64,000 nt of DNA from Saccharopolyspora gloriosae (GCF_014203325.1 NZ_JACHIV010000001.1:1241501-1305500), one strand, 5' to 3'. Shown: positions 7,760 through 16,464, counted from the first letter of the stretch. Notes: generated from the sequence alone by a model not told the origin. Numbers and translations: made by a program.

Positions 7760-8695
7760 ATGACGACACGGGAGCGGGTCGAGACCGTGACGGCGTCCGC
7801 GCTGTCGCTGCGCGGTGTGGTGAAGCGCTACGGCGAGATCACCGCCGTCGACGGGCTCGACCTCACCGTGACCGCCGGGACGTGCCTGGGGCTGCTGGGA
7901 CCGAACGGCGCGGGCAAGTCCACCACGATGCGCCTGATCACCGCGCAGACGCGGGCCGATGCCGGTGAGATCGAAGTGCTCGGCTTCCGCGTGCCGCGCG
8001 AATCGAAGCGGGCGCGCACCGCGATGGGCGTGGTGCCGCAGCTGGACAACCTCGACGAGGAGCTCACCGCCCGGCAGAACCTGGAGGTCTTCGCCCACCT
8101 GTACCGGGTGCCGCGGGCCGGTCGGGCCGAAGCGGTGGAGCGGGCGCTGGACCTCGCGCAGCTGCGCAAGCGGGCCGATACGAAGACCGATGAGCTCTCC
8201 GGCGGCATGCGGCGCCGGCTGCTGATCGCCCGCGGCCTGGTGCACTCGCCGCGGATCGTGCTGCTCGACGAACCCACCGTCGGCCTCGACCCGCAGGTCC
8301 GCCAGGAGCTGTGGGCGCTGATCGACGCGTTGCGCGCCGACGGCGTCACCGTGCTGATGTCCACGCACTACATCGAGGAGGCGGAGCGGCTCGCCGACGC
8401 CGTCGCGGTGATGTCCGGCGGCCGGGTCATCGCCAGCGGCACCCCCGACGACCTGCGCGCCGAGCACGCCGGGCAGGACGTCGTCGAGTACTACGGCCCG
8501 CCGGGCAGGCTCGCCGAAGTCGAAGCGATCGCCCTCGAAGCGGGCCTGACGACGCGCCGCACCGGTCCGGCCGTGTCGGTGCTGCGAGCCGAAGGCATGC
8601 CCGAGGTGACGGCCCGGCGGCTCGGCACCGGGCACCACCGGGTCAGCAACCTGGAAGACGTGTTCGTCTCGCTCACCGGGGAGGCCGTGGAATGA
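7760..8695 (+). CDS. ABC-2 type exporter ATPase subunit (NodI/DrrA-like)
   Basis: 311 residues; the ATG follows the purine-rich stretch GGGGGTAGG. Walker A GPNGAGKS at 47-54, Q-loop near 94, signature LSGGM at 146-150 and Walker B IVLLDEP at 166-172 are all intact, followed by the H-loop in MSTHYIEEAERL. The C-terminal region after 225 is the DrrA/NodI-type extension. The stop overlaps the permease ATG by 4 bases, so the two subunits are translationally coupled. Such pairs export lipids, glycans or drugs. No biosynthetic genes nearby suggest a substrate. Confidence 0.93.
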   Translation: MTTRERVETVTASALSLRGVVKRYGEITAVDGLDLTVTAGTCLGLLGPNGAGKSTTMRLITAQTRADAGEIEVLGFRVPRESKRARTAMGVVPQLDNLDEELTARQNLEVFAHLYRVPRAGRAEAVERALDLAQLRKRADTKTDELSGGMRRRLLIARGLVHSPRIVLLDEPTVGLDPQVRQELWALIDALRADGVTVLMSTHYIEEAERLADAVAVMSGGRVIASGTPDDLRAEHAGQDVVEYYGPPGRLAEVEAIALEAGLTTRRTGPAVSVLRAEGMPEVTARRLGTGHHRVSNLEDVFVSLTGEAVE

Positions 8696-9498
8696 CGGAC
8701 GCGCGGATCGCGGGCCACGCGCCCGAACGGCTGCGGCGGTTTGAACTGGCCGCGTTCGCCGGGGTGTGGCGGCGGGAACTGACCCTGTTCCGGCGGTACT
8801 GGCTGTCGAGCACGTTCTCCTCGGTGGTGGAACCGACGATCTACCTGCTGGCGTTCGGCTTCGGGCTCGGATCGCTGATCGCCACCATCCGCGGGCTGCC
8901 GTACATCGAGTTCCTCGGCACCGGCGTGGTGGCGACCTCGGTGCTGTTCACCAGCGCGTTCGCCGGGATGTTCACCACGTTCGTGCGGCGCAAGTTCCAG
9001 CACTCCTACGACGCGATGCTCGCCGCGCCCGTGGACGTGCACGAACTCGTCGCCGCCGAAGCGCTGTGGATCGCCACCAAGTCGGGCGTGTACGGCTGCG
9101 CTCCGCTGTTCGTGGCGATGGTGTTCGGGCTGGACCCGGCGCCGGGCATGCTGCTGGTGCCGCTGATCGGATTGATCACGGGGCTCGGGTTCGCGCTGTT
9201 CGGCATCTGGTGTTCGGCGGTGGTGCCCTCGATCGACTCGTTCAACTACATCGTGAGCGCCGTGATCACGCCGCTGTTCCTGGTGGCCGGCACGTTCTTC
9301 CCCATCGACCAGCTGCCCGGCTGGGCGAGCGCGGTGGCGGCGTTCAACCCGCTCTACCACTGCGTGGAGCTCGTCCGGCACGCCGCGTTCGGCCTGCGCC
9401 CCGGCATCGACCTGCTGCACGTGGGCGCGCTGGCGCTGTTCGCCGGACTGATGTGGGTGCTCGCCTACACAACAATGCGCCGCCGCCTGATCGACTGA
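8692..9498 (+). CDS. ABC-2 type exporter permease (NodJ/DrrB-like)
   Basis: 268 residues with about six hydrophobic segments starting near residue 40, and the ABC2_membrane features LVAGTFFPIDQLP and FNPLYHCVELVRH characteristic of the NodJ branch. The N-terminal 25 residues form a cytoplasmic lead-in with the amphipathic segment AAFAGVWRRELTLFRRYW. It partners the ATPase encoded immediately upstream (4-base overlap). The NodJ-like C-terminal signature argues for export of a lipid-linked or lipochito-like molecule, but the substrate cannot be assigned. The gene is followed by a family 2 repeat and then the convergent GntR gene. Confidence 0.92.
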   Translation: MTDARIAGHAPERLRRFELAAFAGVWRRELTLFRRYWLSSTFSSVVEPTIYLLAFGFGLGSLIATIRGLPYIEFLGTGVVATSVLFTSAFAGMFTTFVRRKFQHSYDAMLAAPVDVHELVAAEALWIATKSGVYGCAPLFVAMVFGLDPAPGMLLVPLIGLITGLGFALFGIWCSAVVPSIDSFNYIVSAVITPLFLVAGTFFPIDQLPGWASAVAAFNPLYHCVELVRHAAFGLRPGIDLLHVGALALFAGLMWVLAYTTMRRRLID

Positions 9499-9529
9499 CT
9501 GCCGGTGGTGGTCGTTTTGCTCCGGGGTC

Positions 9530-9687
9530 GGGTGGCGGAACCTCAGCGTTCTTCTCGCTGCGGGATCTTTTTCCCTAGTGGCTCCGCCACGAGGGAAAAG
9601 CCGTCCTCGCGAGAAGAACGCTGAGAACCCGCCGGTGGTCGGCCTGCTTTGGTGGTCACTGCTCAGCGGCTTCGCCGCTGACAAGAC
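9530..9687 (+). repeat. Composite hairpin element copy A (family 2)
   Basis: Sits between two convergent genes. The main hairpin spans about 9541-9626. Its outer arms, CAGCGTTCTTCTCGC and GCGAGAAGAACGCTG, pair perfectly and enclose a second stem TTTTTCCC...GGGAAAA around TGGCTCCGCCA. A smaller hairpin at 9664-9680 has arms CAGCGGC and GCCGCTG around TTC, followed by the conserved ACAAGAC/ACAGGAC tail. See the findings for comparison of the eight copies. Confidence 0.9.
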
Positions 9688-9768
9688 AGGGATGAAGTCG
9701 TCCTTGCCGCTGAGTGCGAAGTCGTAGCGCCTCGCCACGGTCGGCACGGTGACGATGATCTTGCCCGG

Positions 9769-9785
9769 CGGAAGGGGGCCTTCCG
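9769..9785 (-). terminator. Hairpin just downstream of the GntR gene
   Basis: CGGAAGG-GGG-CCTTCCG is a perfect 7-bp stem with a 3-base loop, beginning 10 bases after the GntR stop on the minus strand. There is no T-run, as is usual for high-GC actinobacterial terminators, so this is a plausible rather than certain terminator. The 80 bases beyond it on the minus strand read as an open frame with normal composition, but no start or family is recognisable. Confidence 0.45.
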
Positions 9786-9794
9786 GTCGGGCGA

Positions 9795-10517
9795 TCAGCC
9801 CCGGGCGGTGTAGGCCTCGATGAGGTGGGACTCCGCGTCGGCGAGGTAGCCCTCCAGGTCGGCGGCGGCCGATTCCAGCTCGCCCTCGGCGACCTTGTCG
9901 GCGATGGCGCGGTTGCGCTCCACGTAGGACTCGTAGAAGCCGCGGGTGCGGCGCGGGTCGAGTTCGCCCTGGTCGTCGGTGGACATCACGTGGAACGCCA
10001 GGCGCAGTTCGGCCAGCAGACCGGCCATCGCGTCGTTGATGCGCGGGCTGTCGGCGAGGCCGACCAGCGCTTCGTGGAAGCGCATGTTGGCGGTGCCGAC
10101 CTCGCCCCAGTCGCCGTCCTCGCTCGCCTGCTCGCCCGCGCGGACCGCGCGGGCCACGGCCTGCACCAGGTCGGTCTTCGTGGTGGCGGCGTTGCGCACG
10201 GCGCCCACCTCGATGATCCGCCGCAGCCGGTAGAGGTCGGTCACGTCGGCGCTGGTGGGTTTGCGCACCGAGACGCCCTTGTGCATCTCGTGCACCAGCA
10301 GGCGCTCGTGCCCGAGCAGCCGGAACGCCTCGCGCAGGGTGTTGCGGGAGACGCCGAGCGCGTCCTTCGCGCTGACCTCGGAGAGCTGGGTGCCGGGTGG
10401 CAGTTCGCCCTGGATGATGCGCTGCCGCAGCAGGTCGGTGACCCGCTCGACGGTGCTGGTCCGTTCGAGCAGGGACCGGTCCGCTGCCAACCGGTCGACC
10501 CACTGCGCGCTGGTCAT
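9795..10517 (-). CDS. GntR-family (FCD domain) regulator of the pxp operon
   Basis: 240 residues from the ATG at 10517. The N-terminal winged helix (about 20-85) contains LSEVSAKDALGVSRNTLREA, the usual GntR recognition helix. The C-terminal FCD domain (about 95-225) carries its metal/ligand residues Asp/Arg in LYRLRRIIE and His in NMRFHEAL. It is transcribed divergently from the 5-oxoproline utilisation genes, 310 bases away. FCD regulators respond to small carboxylates, so control of that operon by 5-oxoproline or a related amino acid is a reasonable inference. The frame stays open upstream of the chosen ATG, but that stretch lies in the shared promoter region. Confidence 0.9.
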   Translation of the reverse strand: MTSAQWVDRLAADRSLLERTSTVERVTDLLRQRIIQGELPPGTQLSEVSAKDALGVSRNTLREAFRLLGHERLLVHEMHKGVSVRKPTSADVTDLYRLRRIIEVGAVRNAATTKTDLVQAVARAVRAGEQASEDGDWGEVGTANMRFHEALVGLADSPRINDAMAGLLAELRLAFHVMSTDDQGELDPRRTRGFYESYVERNRAIADKVAEGELESAAADLEGYLADAESHLIEAYTARG

Positions 10518-10570
10518 GCCTCTCCCAAGGACTGGAGTGATCGGAAACCAAAGTGTAACCAGCCCTCCGG

Positions 10571-10593
10571 GATTGTAGGCGTGTCCGACAATC
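10571..10593. promoter_or_regulatory. Candidate GntR operator in the divergent intergenic region
   Basis: GATTGT and ACAATC flank an 11-base spacer whose right side forms TGTCcGACA, the kind of short dyad bound by FCD-type GntR proteins. It lies 54 bases upstream of the regulator start and 235 upstream of the permease start. A related half site, GATCGTTGATATGTCGGAACA, occurs at about 10667-10687. The rest of the 310-base interval contains no gene. Confidence 0.5.
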
Positions 10594-10827
10594 CGCCGGT
10601 TTTCGCAGTTGGGAGACCATGCGGAGTGCATCGAGGGATTGTTGAACGATCGAACGTCCTACATGGGGATCGTTGATATGTCGGAACAGACTATTGAACC
10701 CTCGCTGAACGACCCCTATCGTGACGACACCGCCGAGCACGGCGGGGGCGACCACGGGGAAACCCCAGCGCACGCCCGCGGGTGCGAGTCGCGCCCGAGG
10801 CTCGCACCGGAGGCCGGAAGGACACGC

Positions 10828-12036
10828 ATGAGCGGCACCAGCACGAAGACCGGCGCCCACCGCGGCGCGCTGATCGGAGCCGTCTTCCTGATGGCCACCA
10901 GCGCCATCGGGCCCGGCTTCATCACCCAGACCACCGACTTCACCATGCGGCTCGGCGCGGCGTTCGCCTTCGTCATCGTGCTGTCCGTGCTGATCGACAT
11001 CGCCGTGCAGCTCAACGTGTGGCGCGTCATCGGCGTCTCCGGCATGCGCGCCCAGGACCTCGGGAACAAGGTGCTGCCCGGCCTGGGCTACGCGATGGCC
11101 GTGCTCGTCGTGTTCGGCGGGCTCGTGTTCAACATCGCCAACGTGTCCGGCACCTCGCTCGGGCTCGACGCCCTGTTCGGGCTGGACGCCAAGATCGGCG
11201 GGACGCTGTCCGCGCTGCTGGCCATCGGGATCTTCCTGAGCAAGCGCGCCGGTGTGGCGATGGACCGCATCGTGGTGGTGCTGGGCGTGCTCATGATCGG
11301 GCTCACCACCTACGTCGCCATCGTGTCCGACCCGCCCGTCGGGGAGGCGATGCGCCAGGCCGTGCTGCCCGACCAGGTCGACTTCCTCGCCGTCACCACG
11401 CTCATCGGCGGCACCGTCGGTGGCTACATCACCTACGCGGGCGCGCACCGGCTGGTCGACGCCGGCGTGACCGGACCGGAGCGGATCGTCGACGTCAGCC
11501 GCAGCTCGGTGCTGTCGCTGCTGGTCACCGGCGTGATGCGGGCCGTGCTGTTCCTCGCGGTGCTCGGTGTGGTGGCCGGTGGCGCGACGCTCACCTCCGC
11601 CAACCCGACCGCCGAGGCGTTCGGGCACGCGGCCGGGGAGATCGGCGTCCGTGCCTTCGGGCTGATCATGTGGGCGGCGGCGATCACCTCGGTCGTCGGT
11701 GCCGCCTACACCTCGGTGTCGTTCCTGGTGACCTTCTCCGCAGGCCTGGAGCGGGCCCGGACCTGGCTGGTCGTCGGCTTCATCGCGGTGTCCACCGCCG
11801 TGTTCCTCGTGCTGGACCAGGCGCCGACGACGCTGCTGGTGATGGCGGGAGCGCTCAACGGGCTGATCCTGCCCGTCGGGTTCGGCGTGCTGCTGTGGGT
11901 GGCGGCGCGGCGCAGTGATCTGCTGGGCGGGTACCGCTACCCGCGCTGGCTGCTGGTGATCGGCGTGCTCGCCTGGCTGCTGTCGCTGTACTTCGGGGTG
12001 AACTCGCTGAGCGCCATCGCGCAGCTGTGGCAGTGA
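10828..12036 (+). CDS. NRAMP-superfamily permease, YcsG-like, of the oxoprolinase operon
   Basis: 402 residues with about eleven hydrophobic helices; ATG preceded by GGAAGGA. The first helix contains SAIGPGFITQTTDF, which occupies the position of the NRAMP metal-binding helix (usually DPGN) but lacks the Asp and Asn metal ligands, so manganese/iron transport is unlikely. B. subtilis ycsG and many actinobacterial homologues sit with the same partner genes (LamB/YcsF protein, PxpB, PxpC), which suggests uptake of 5-oxoproline or a related small organic molecule. The stop lies 20 bases before pxpA. It is the first gene of a five-gene operon ending at 15094. Confidence 0.82.
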   Translation: MSGTSTKTGAHRGALIGAVFLMATSAIGPGFITQTTDFTMRLGAAFAFVIVLSVLIDIAVQLNVWRVIGVSGMRAQDLGNKVLPGLGYAMAVLVVFGGLVFNIANVSGTSLGLDALFGLDAKIGGTLSALLAIGIFLSKRAGVAMDRIVVVLGVLMIGLTTYVAIVSDPPVGEAMRQAVLPDQVDFLAVTTLIGGTVGGYITYAGAHRLVDAGVTGPERIVDVSRSSVLSLLVTGVMRAVLFLAVLGVVAGGATLTSANPTAEAFGHAAGEIGVRAFGLIMWAAAITSVVGAAYTSVSFLVTFSAGLERARTWLVVGFIAVSTAVFLVLDQAPTTLLVMAGALNGLILPVGFGVLLWVAARRSDLLGGYRYPRWLLVIGVLAWLLSLYFGVNSLSAIAQLWQ

Positions 12037-12056
12037 TCGGCAGGAATGGAGGGGAC

Positions 12057-12827
12057 GTGCGGATCGACCTGAACTCGGATCTCGCCGAGGGCTTCGGCCG
12101 GTGGGAACTCGGCGACGACAGCGCGCTGCTGGGCGTGGTGACCAGTGCGAACGTGGCGTGCGGTTTCCACGCCGGAGACCCCGGCGTGATCCGCCGGGCC
12201 TGCGCGGAGGCGGCGGCGCGGACGGTCGCGGTGGGTGCCCAGGTCGGCTACCGGGACCTCGCCGGGTTCGGCCGCAGGTTCATCGACGTGCCGCCGCGCG
12301 AACTCACCGACGAGGTGCTGTACCAGCTGGCCGCGCTCGACGGCATCGCCCGCGTGGAGGGCACCGCGGTGACCTACGTGAAACCGCACGGCGCGCTCTA
12401 CAACGCGATCGTGCGCGACGAGGCGCAGGCCGCGGCGGTGGTCGAAGCGGTGCGCGCCTACGACCCGGCGCTCGCGGTGCTCGGCCTGCCCGGTTCGACG
12501 TGGCTCGCGCAGGCCGCCGACGCGGGCCTGCGGGTGTTCCGGGAGGCGTTCGCAGACCGCGCCTACACCCCGGAGGCGACCCTGGTGTCCCGCCGCGAAC
12601 CCGGTGCCGTGCTGCACGACCCGGAGCTGATCGCGCGGCGGTGCCTGCGCATCGCGCGCGGCGAGCCGATCGACGCCGTCGACGGCACCGAGATCGCGGT
12701 GTCGGCCGAGTCGATCTGCGTGCACGGCGACAGCCCCGGAGCGGTGCGGATCGCCGAGACCGTGCGGGACCGGCTGCGGGCCGACGGCGTCGAGCTCGCC
12801 CCGTTCGCACCGGACCGGTCGAGGTGA
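12057..12827 (+). CDS. pxpA: PxpA, 5-oxoprolinase subunit A (LamB/YcsF family)
   Basis: 256 residues from the GTG at 12057, which follows GGAGGGG. An in-frame GTG at 12027 would add ten residues, but family members begin with the RIDLNSDLAEGFG motif seen here at residues 2-14. Other conserved blocks are SANVACGFHAGDP, VGAQVGYRDLAGFGRR, VKPHGALYN and FADRAYTPEATLVSR. With PxpB and PxpC it performs ATP-dependent opening of 5-oxo-L-proline to glutamate. The GTGA overlap with pxpB couples translation. Confidence 0.93.
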   Translation: MRIDLNSDLAEGFGRWELGDDSALLGVVTSANVACGFHAGDPGVIRRACAEAAARTVAVGAQVGYRDLAGFGRRFIDVPPRELTDEVLYQLAALDGIARVEGTAVTYVKPHGALYNAIVRDEAQAAAVVEAVRAYDPALAVLGLPGSTWLAQAADAGLRVFREAFADRAYTPEATLVSRREPGAVLHDPELIARRCLRIARGEPIDAVDGTEIAVSAESICVHGDSPGAVRIAETVRDRLRADGVELAPFAPDRSR

Positions 12828-13444
12828 GCGAGGTGCGGGTGCTGCGCTGCGCCGATTCGGCGCTGCTCGTGGAGCTGGCCGACCTGCCCGCGGTGCAGGC
12901 GCTGCACGGCGAGCTGCGGGATTCCACCCCGGACGGCGTGCTCGACCTGGTGCCCGCGGCCCGCACGCTGCTGCTGCGGCTGGACCCGGACCGCGCGGAT
13001 CCGGCGGCCGTCGAACGGGCGGTGCGCGAAGTCCGCGTCGGCGAGCGGCGCGGTGACGACGGCGGGCTGCTGCGGGTACCCGTGGTCTACGACGGCGCGG
13101 ACCTCGCCGAGGTCGCGAAGCTGACGGGGCTCACGGAGCGGGAGGTCGTGCACGAGCACACCGAGCACCCGTGGACGGTCGCCTTCGGCGGGTTCGCCCC
13201 CGGTTTCGGCTACCTCACCGGTGGCTCGCCGAAGCTGGCCGTGCCGCGGCGCGGCGAGTCGCGGACCCGAGTGCCCGCGGGCGCGGTGGGGCTGGCCGGG
13301 GAGTTCAGCGGCGTCTACCCGCGGGAGTCGCCGGGCGGCTGGCAGCTCATCGGCCGCACCCACTTGGAGATCTGGCGCACCGACCGGGAGCCGCCCGCGC
13401 TGCTGCGGCCCGGCGTGCGCGTCCGGTTCGAGGAAGTCTCATGA
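12824..13444 (+). CDS. pxpB: PxpB, 5-oxoprolinase subunit B (allophanate hydrolase subunit 1 family)
   Basis: 206 residues from a GTG overlapping the pxpA stop. It is a carboxyltransferase C/D (KipI-like) domain with the motifs HPWTVAFGGFAPGFGYL and VPRRGESRTRVPAGAVGLAG, and GVYPRESPGGWQLIGRT near the end. It forms a complex with PxpC. Many databases label this family allophanate hydrolase subunit 1 or KipI; the operon with pxpA makes 5-oxoprolinase the better call. The final ATGA overlaps the start of pxpC. Confidence 0.92.
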   Translation: MSEVRVLRCADSALLVELADLPAVQALHGELRDSTPDGVLDLVPAARTLLLRLDPDRADPAAVERAVREVRVGERRGDDGGLLRVPVVYDGADLAEVAKLTGLTEREVVHEHTEHPWTVAFGGFAPGFGYLTGGSPKLAVPRRGESRTRVPAGAVGLAGEFSGVYPRESPGGWQLIGRTHLEIWRTDREPPALLRPGVRVRFEEVS

Positions 13445-14307
13445 TCGAGATCGTGCAGCCCGGTCCGCTGGCGACCGTGCAGGACCTGGGCCGCAGCGGG
13501 CACGCGGGCATCGGGGTCGGCGTCTCCGGCGCGGCCGATCGGAGCTCGCTGCGGCTGGCGAACCGCCTCGTCGGCAACGCGGAGGGCGCGGCCGCGATCG
13601 AGACCACCTTCGGTGGACTGCTGCTGCGTCCCGACCGGGACGTGACGGTGGCGGTGACCGGTGCCGACTCCCCGCTGACGGTGGACGGCCGAGCGGAACC
13701 GGTGAACACCGTGCTGCGGGTCCGCGCCGGAGCGTCGCTGCGGCTCGGTGCCCCGGCGCGCGGCCTGCGCGGGTACGTGGCGGTGCGCGGCGGGATCGAC
13801 GTGGAGCCGGTGCTCGGTTCCCGCGCCACCGACGTGCTCTCCGGGCTCGGTCCGCCGCAGCTCACCGCGGGCACCCGGCTGCCGGTCGGGCCGCCGCCCG
13901 CGGAGTTCCCGGTCGTCGACCAGGCCCCGGTCCGTCCCGTGCGCGACGGAGACCTGGAGCTCTCGGTCGTGCTGGGGCCGCGCGCGGACTGGTTCACCGA
14001 GCAGGCCGTCAGCGCGCTGCTGGGGGAGGCGTTCGCGGCCAGCGCCGACCTCAACCGGGTGGGCGTGCGCCTGGACGGGCCCGCACTGCCGAGGGCGCGC
14101 ACCGAGGAACTGCCCAGCGAAGGCATGGCGCTCGGTTCCCTGCAGGTGCCGCCGTCGGGGCGGCCGACGCTGTTCCTCGCCGACCACCCCGTCACCGGCG
14201 GGTACCCGGTGATCGCGGTGGTGCTCGCCGCCGACGTGGACCGGGCCGCGCAGGCCCGGCCGGGGCAGCGCGTGCGATTCCGTCAAGTGACCCCAGCGAA
14301 GAGGTGA
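13441..14307 (+). CDS. pxpC: PxpC, 5-oxoprolinase subunit C (allophanate hydrolase subunit 2 family)
   Basis: 288 residues from the ATG overlapping the pxpB stop. The N-terminal motif [19 protein letters not shown] is the family hallmark, followed by [20 protein letters not shown] and, in the second half, the [20 protein letters not shown] and [11 protein letters not shown] segments. It pairs with PxpB as the biotin-independent carboxyltransferase-like half of 5-oxoprolinase. It is followed after 7 bases by the YcsI-like gene. Confidence 0.92.
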   Translation: MIEIVQPGPLATVQDLGRSGHAGIGVGVSGAADRSSLRLANRLVGNAEGAAAIETTFGGLLLRPDRDVTVAVTGADSPLTVDGRAEPVNTVLRVRAGASLRLGAPARGLRGYVAVRGGIDVEPVLGSRATDVLSGLGPPQLTAGTRLPVGPPPAEFPVVDQAPVRPVRDGDLELSVVLGPRADWFTEQAVSALLGEAFAASADLNRVGVRLDGPALPRARTEELPSEGMALGSLQVPPSGRPTLFLADHPVTGGYPVIAVVLAADVDRAAQARPGQRVRFRQVTPAKR

Positions 14308-14314
14308 GCGCGAG

Positions 14315-15094
14315 ATGCAGCCCGCGACGATGACACCCGAGCAGGCCAGGGCCGCGTTCCGCGCGGGTCTCCGGACGCCGACGGCGGGCTACAGCTCGGG
14401 GTGGACGCAGGCGAACCTGTTGACGTTGCCGCGCGCGGACGCCTACGACTTCCTGCTGTTCGCGCAGCGCAACCCGCGGTCCTGCCCGGTGCTGGACGTG
14501 ACCGAACCGGGCGAGACGGCGGCGTCGATCTTCGCCGGGGACCTGCGCACCGACCTGCCCGCCTACCGGATCTACCGGCACGGCGAGCTCGTCGAGGAGC
14601 GCGGCGAGGTCACCGACCTGTGGCGCGACGACCTGGTGTCGTTCCTCATCGGGTGCAGCTTCACCTTCGAGGCCGCGCTGCTCGAAGCGGGCGTCCCGGT
14701 GCGGCACGTCGAGCAGGGCCGCAACGTGCCCATGTACCGGACGAACCGCGAGTGCCGCCCGGCGGGCGCGCTGGCCGGGCCGCTGGTGGTGTCGATGCGC
14801 CCGATGCCCGCCGACCAGGTGGCCACCGCGGTGCGGGTGACCTCCCGCTACCCCGCGGTGCACGGCGCGCCGGTGCACATCGGGTCGCCGGCCGAACTCG
14901 GGATCCGGGACCTGGATGCACCGGACTTCGGGGAACCGGTGTCGATCCGGCCGGGGGAGGTCCCGGTGTTCTGGGCGTGCGGGGTGACTCCGCAGGCGGC
15001 GGTGATGCGGTCCCGGCCGGCGCTCGCGATCGGGCACGCCCCCGGCCACATGGCCGTCACCGACGCGCGCGACAGCGACCACCTGGTGCCGTGA
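14315..15094 (+). CDS. Putative hydro-lyase, YcsI / D-glutamate cyclase-like (DUF1445)
   Basis: 259 residues; ATG preceded by GAGGTGAGCG. Family motifs are [10 protein letters not shown], the [10 protein letters not shown] block, [32 protein letters not shown] and [12 protein letters not shown] near the C-terminus. This family (UPF0317, B. subtilis YcsI) is annotated as putative hydro-lyase. Mammalian relatives convert D-glutamate to 5-oxo-D-proline, which fits its place as the last gene of a 5-oxoproline operon. An activity on a proline or glutamate derivative is inferred, not shown. Confidence 0.87.
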   Translation: MQPATMTPEQARAAFRAGLRTPTAGYSSGWTQANLLTLPRADAYDFLLFAQRNPRSCPVLDVTEPGETAASIFAGDLRTDLPAYRIYRHGELVEERGEVTDLWRDDLVSFLIGCSFTFEAALLEAGVPVRHVEQGRNVPMYRTNRECRPAGALAGPLVVSMRPMPADQVATAVRVTSRYPAVHGAPVHIGSPAELGIRDLDAPDFGEPVSIRPGEVPVFWACGVTPQAAVMRSRPALAIGHAPGHMAVTDARDSDHLVP

Positions 15095-15259
15095 CCCCCG
15101 CCCGAGGAGAGGAGCGGGGGAGCACCGGACCGTGCAACGGGCCCGACCGCGCCTCCTGTTCCCGCTGCGCGGAGTGACCTCCCGCACCTGGGCCGATCAC
15201 CTGTCGAGGCGAGCCCCGACGATCTAGGCTGGGGGAATTCGCGAACCTGGGGGTGTGCG

Positions 15260-16132
15260 ATGGGAACTTCGTCCGACACGGACGGGCGACGACGGCTGGC
15301 GGGCCTGGGGCAGCCGGAGCAGCCCTCGATGGCGCGCGTCTTCGACTACCTGCTGGGCGGGACGAGCCATTTCGAGCTCGACCGCAGGCTCGCCGAGGAC
15401 ATGAAGCCGGTGCTGCCGAACATCGCCGAGCACATCCAGGTCATCCACGCCTTCCTGAGCCGCGCGGTGCGCTACCTCGCCGAACGCGGCATCGACCAGT
15501 TCCTCGACCTGGGAACGGGACTGCCCACGGTCGGCGACGTGCACGGCACCGCCCAGCGGGTGGATCCGACGGCGAAGATCGCCTACGTCGACGCCGACCC
15601 GTTCACGGTGCGGCTGGCCGAGGCGCAGCTGCACGGGGTGCGCGGGGTGACGGTCACCGAGGCCGACCTGTGCGAACCGGCCAGCGTGCTGACCGCGCCG
15701 GGCGTGACGGGGCTGCTGGACTTCACCCGCCCGGTTGCGGTGCTGGCGATGGCGGCGCTGCCGTTCATCACCGAGGACGACGAGCTCTCCGGGGTGGTCG
15801 CGGCGTACCGGGACGCGTGCTCGGTGGGCAGCGCCCTGGTCTGCTCGCACCTGTCGGTGGTCACCGCCACGGCCGAGCAGGTCCGCGGGTTCGGTGACGT
15901 GGCGGAGCGGATCGGGCGGCGGCCGATCTGGCGTTCGCCCGACGACTTCCACACCGTGTTCAACGGTTACGAACTGGCCGAACCGGGGCTGCTGCGCACG
16001 GCGCTGTGGCGCCCGGAACTGGGTGAGCCGACCGTCGGCGCGCACGATCCGCTCGAGGTGGACACCTGCTCGGCGGTGGGAATGCTGGTGTCCCGGCCTG
16101 TTCCGACCGCATTGCACCTCGTCCGCCGTTGA
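15260..16132 (+). CDS. SAM-dependent methyltransferase, DUF574 family
   Basis: 290 residues; ATG after CTGGGGGTGTGCG. The N-terminal PSMARVFDYLLGGTSHFELDR and DQFLDLGTGLPT motifs are hallmarks of the actinobacterial DUF574 (S-adenosyl methyltransferase) family, which is expanded in Streptomyces and relatives. AYVDADPF is the acidic end of beta-2 contacting SAM, and the C-terminus has the family AVGMLVSRP ending. Members are often found near regulators, and their substrates are unknown. It stands alone, with 378 bases to the next gene. Confidence 0.88.
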   Translation: MGTSSDTDGRRRLAGLGQPEQPSMARVFDYLLGGTSHFELDRRLAEDMKPVLPNIAEHIQVIHAFLSRAVRYLAERGIDQFLDLGTGLPTVGDVHGTAQRVDPTAKIAYVDADPFTVRLAEAQLHGVRGVTVTEADLCEPASVLTAPGVTGLLDFTRPVAVLAMAALPFITEDDELSGVVAAYRDACSVGSALVCSHLSVVTATAEQVRGFGDVAERIGRRPIWRSPDDFHTVFNGYELAEPGLLRTALWRPELGEPTVGAHDPLEVDTCSAVGMLVSRPVPTALHLVRR

Positions 16133-16333
16133 CGCGGTTCCGGACGCCGGAGACGGCCCTTCCCGCGCGGTGAAACACCTGGTGGGGGTGCTGATCGTCC
16201 CGCTGGGAAATGTCGAACCAGGAATTCGGAACAATAATTTGCGGCGCGCCGAAAAAATTGTTTGGCCGAGTGGTTCGGTCGAATTCGTGTTCTCGATTTC
16301 GAGTTGACGGGTTGATTGTTCCGGTGCGGCGGG

Positions 16334-16339
16334 TAATCT
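16334..16339 (+). promoter_or_regulatory. Likely -10 element for the riboswitch-controlled GDT1 gene
   Basis: TAATCT stands about 8 bases upstream of the first conserved riboswitch bases, so transcription would start at about 16346, right at the RNA's 5' stem. The -35 is weak; TTGATT at 16313 is 15 bases upstream. The surrounding 16210-16340 segment is AT-rich compared with the rest of the window. Confidence 0.5.
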
Positions 16340-16344
16340 ATTCG

Positions 16345-16464
16345 GCAGAAGGGGAGTAGCCCTCAATTCGCGATCGACATACTGGCGGCAATGACGCACG
16401 CCCGGTCGCGGAGCCTCTCGATGCGCAGGCGGGCGAGACCTTCGATCCGAGACACGTCGGATCG
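16345..16464 (+). ncRNA. yybP-ykoY family manganese riboswitch
   Basis: The conserved GGGGAGTAGC occurs at 16351-16360, GATCGACATACTGGC at about 16373-16387 and GGCGAGACCTTC at 16432-16443. GAAGG (16348-16352) pairs with CCTTC (16439-16443) to close the P1 helix. These are the two invariant loops of the yybP-ykoY Mn2+ sensor. A perfect 8-bp hairpin (CGATCCGA / TCGGATCG, 16443-16464) overlaps the last P1 base and may be part of the expression platform; there is no T-run, so translational or Rho-linked control is more likely than intrinsic termination. The downstream gene encodes a TMEM165/GDT1 exporter, a classical partner of this riboswitch. Confidence 0.85.

Noticed and set aside
9690-9780. 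Minus-strand frame after the GntR stop reading KIIVTVPTVARRYDFALS
   Set aside because: The composition looks like protein, but there is no start or family match and it runs into the hairpin element. It may be a gene remnant, but I cannot support a call.
8491-11628. Long minus-strand frame spanning the ABC permease, the GntR gene and the permease of the pxp operon
   Set aside because: It runs antisense through several real genes and reads His/Gln/Asp-rich low-complexity sequence; it has no coherent domain.
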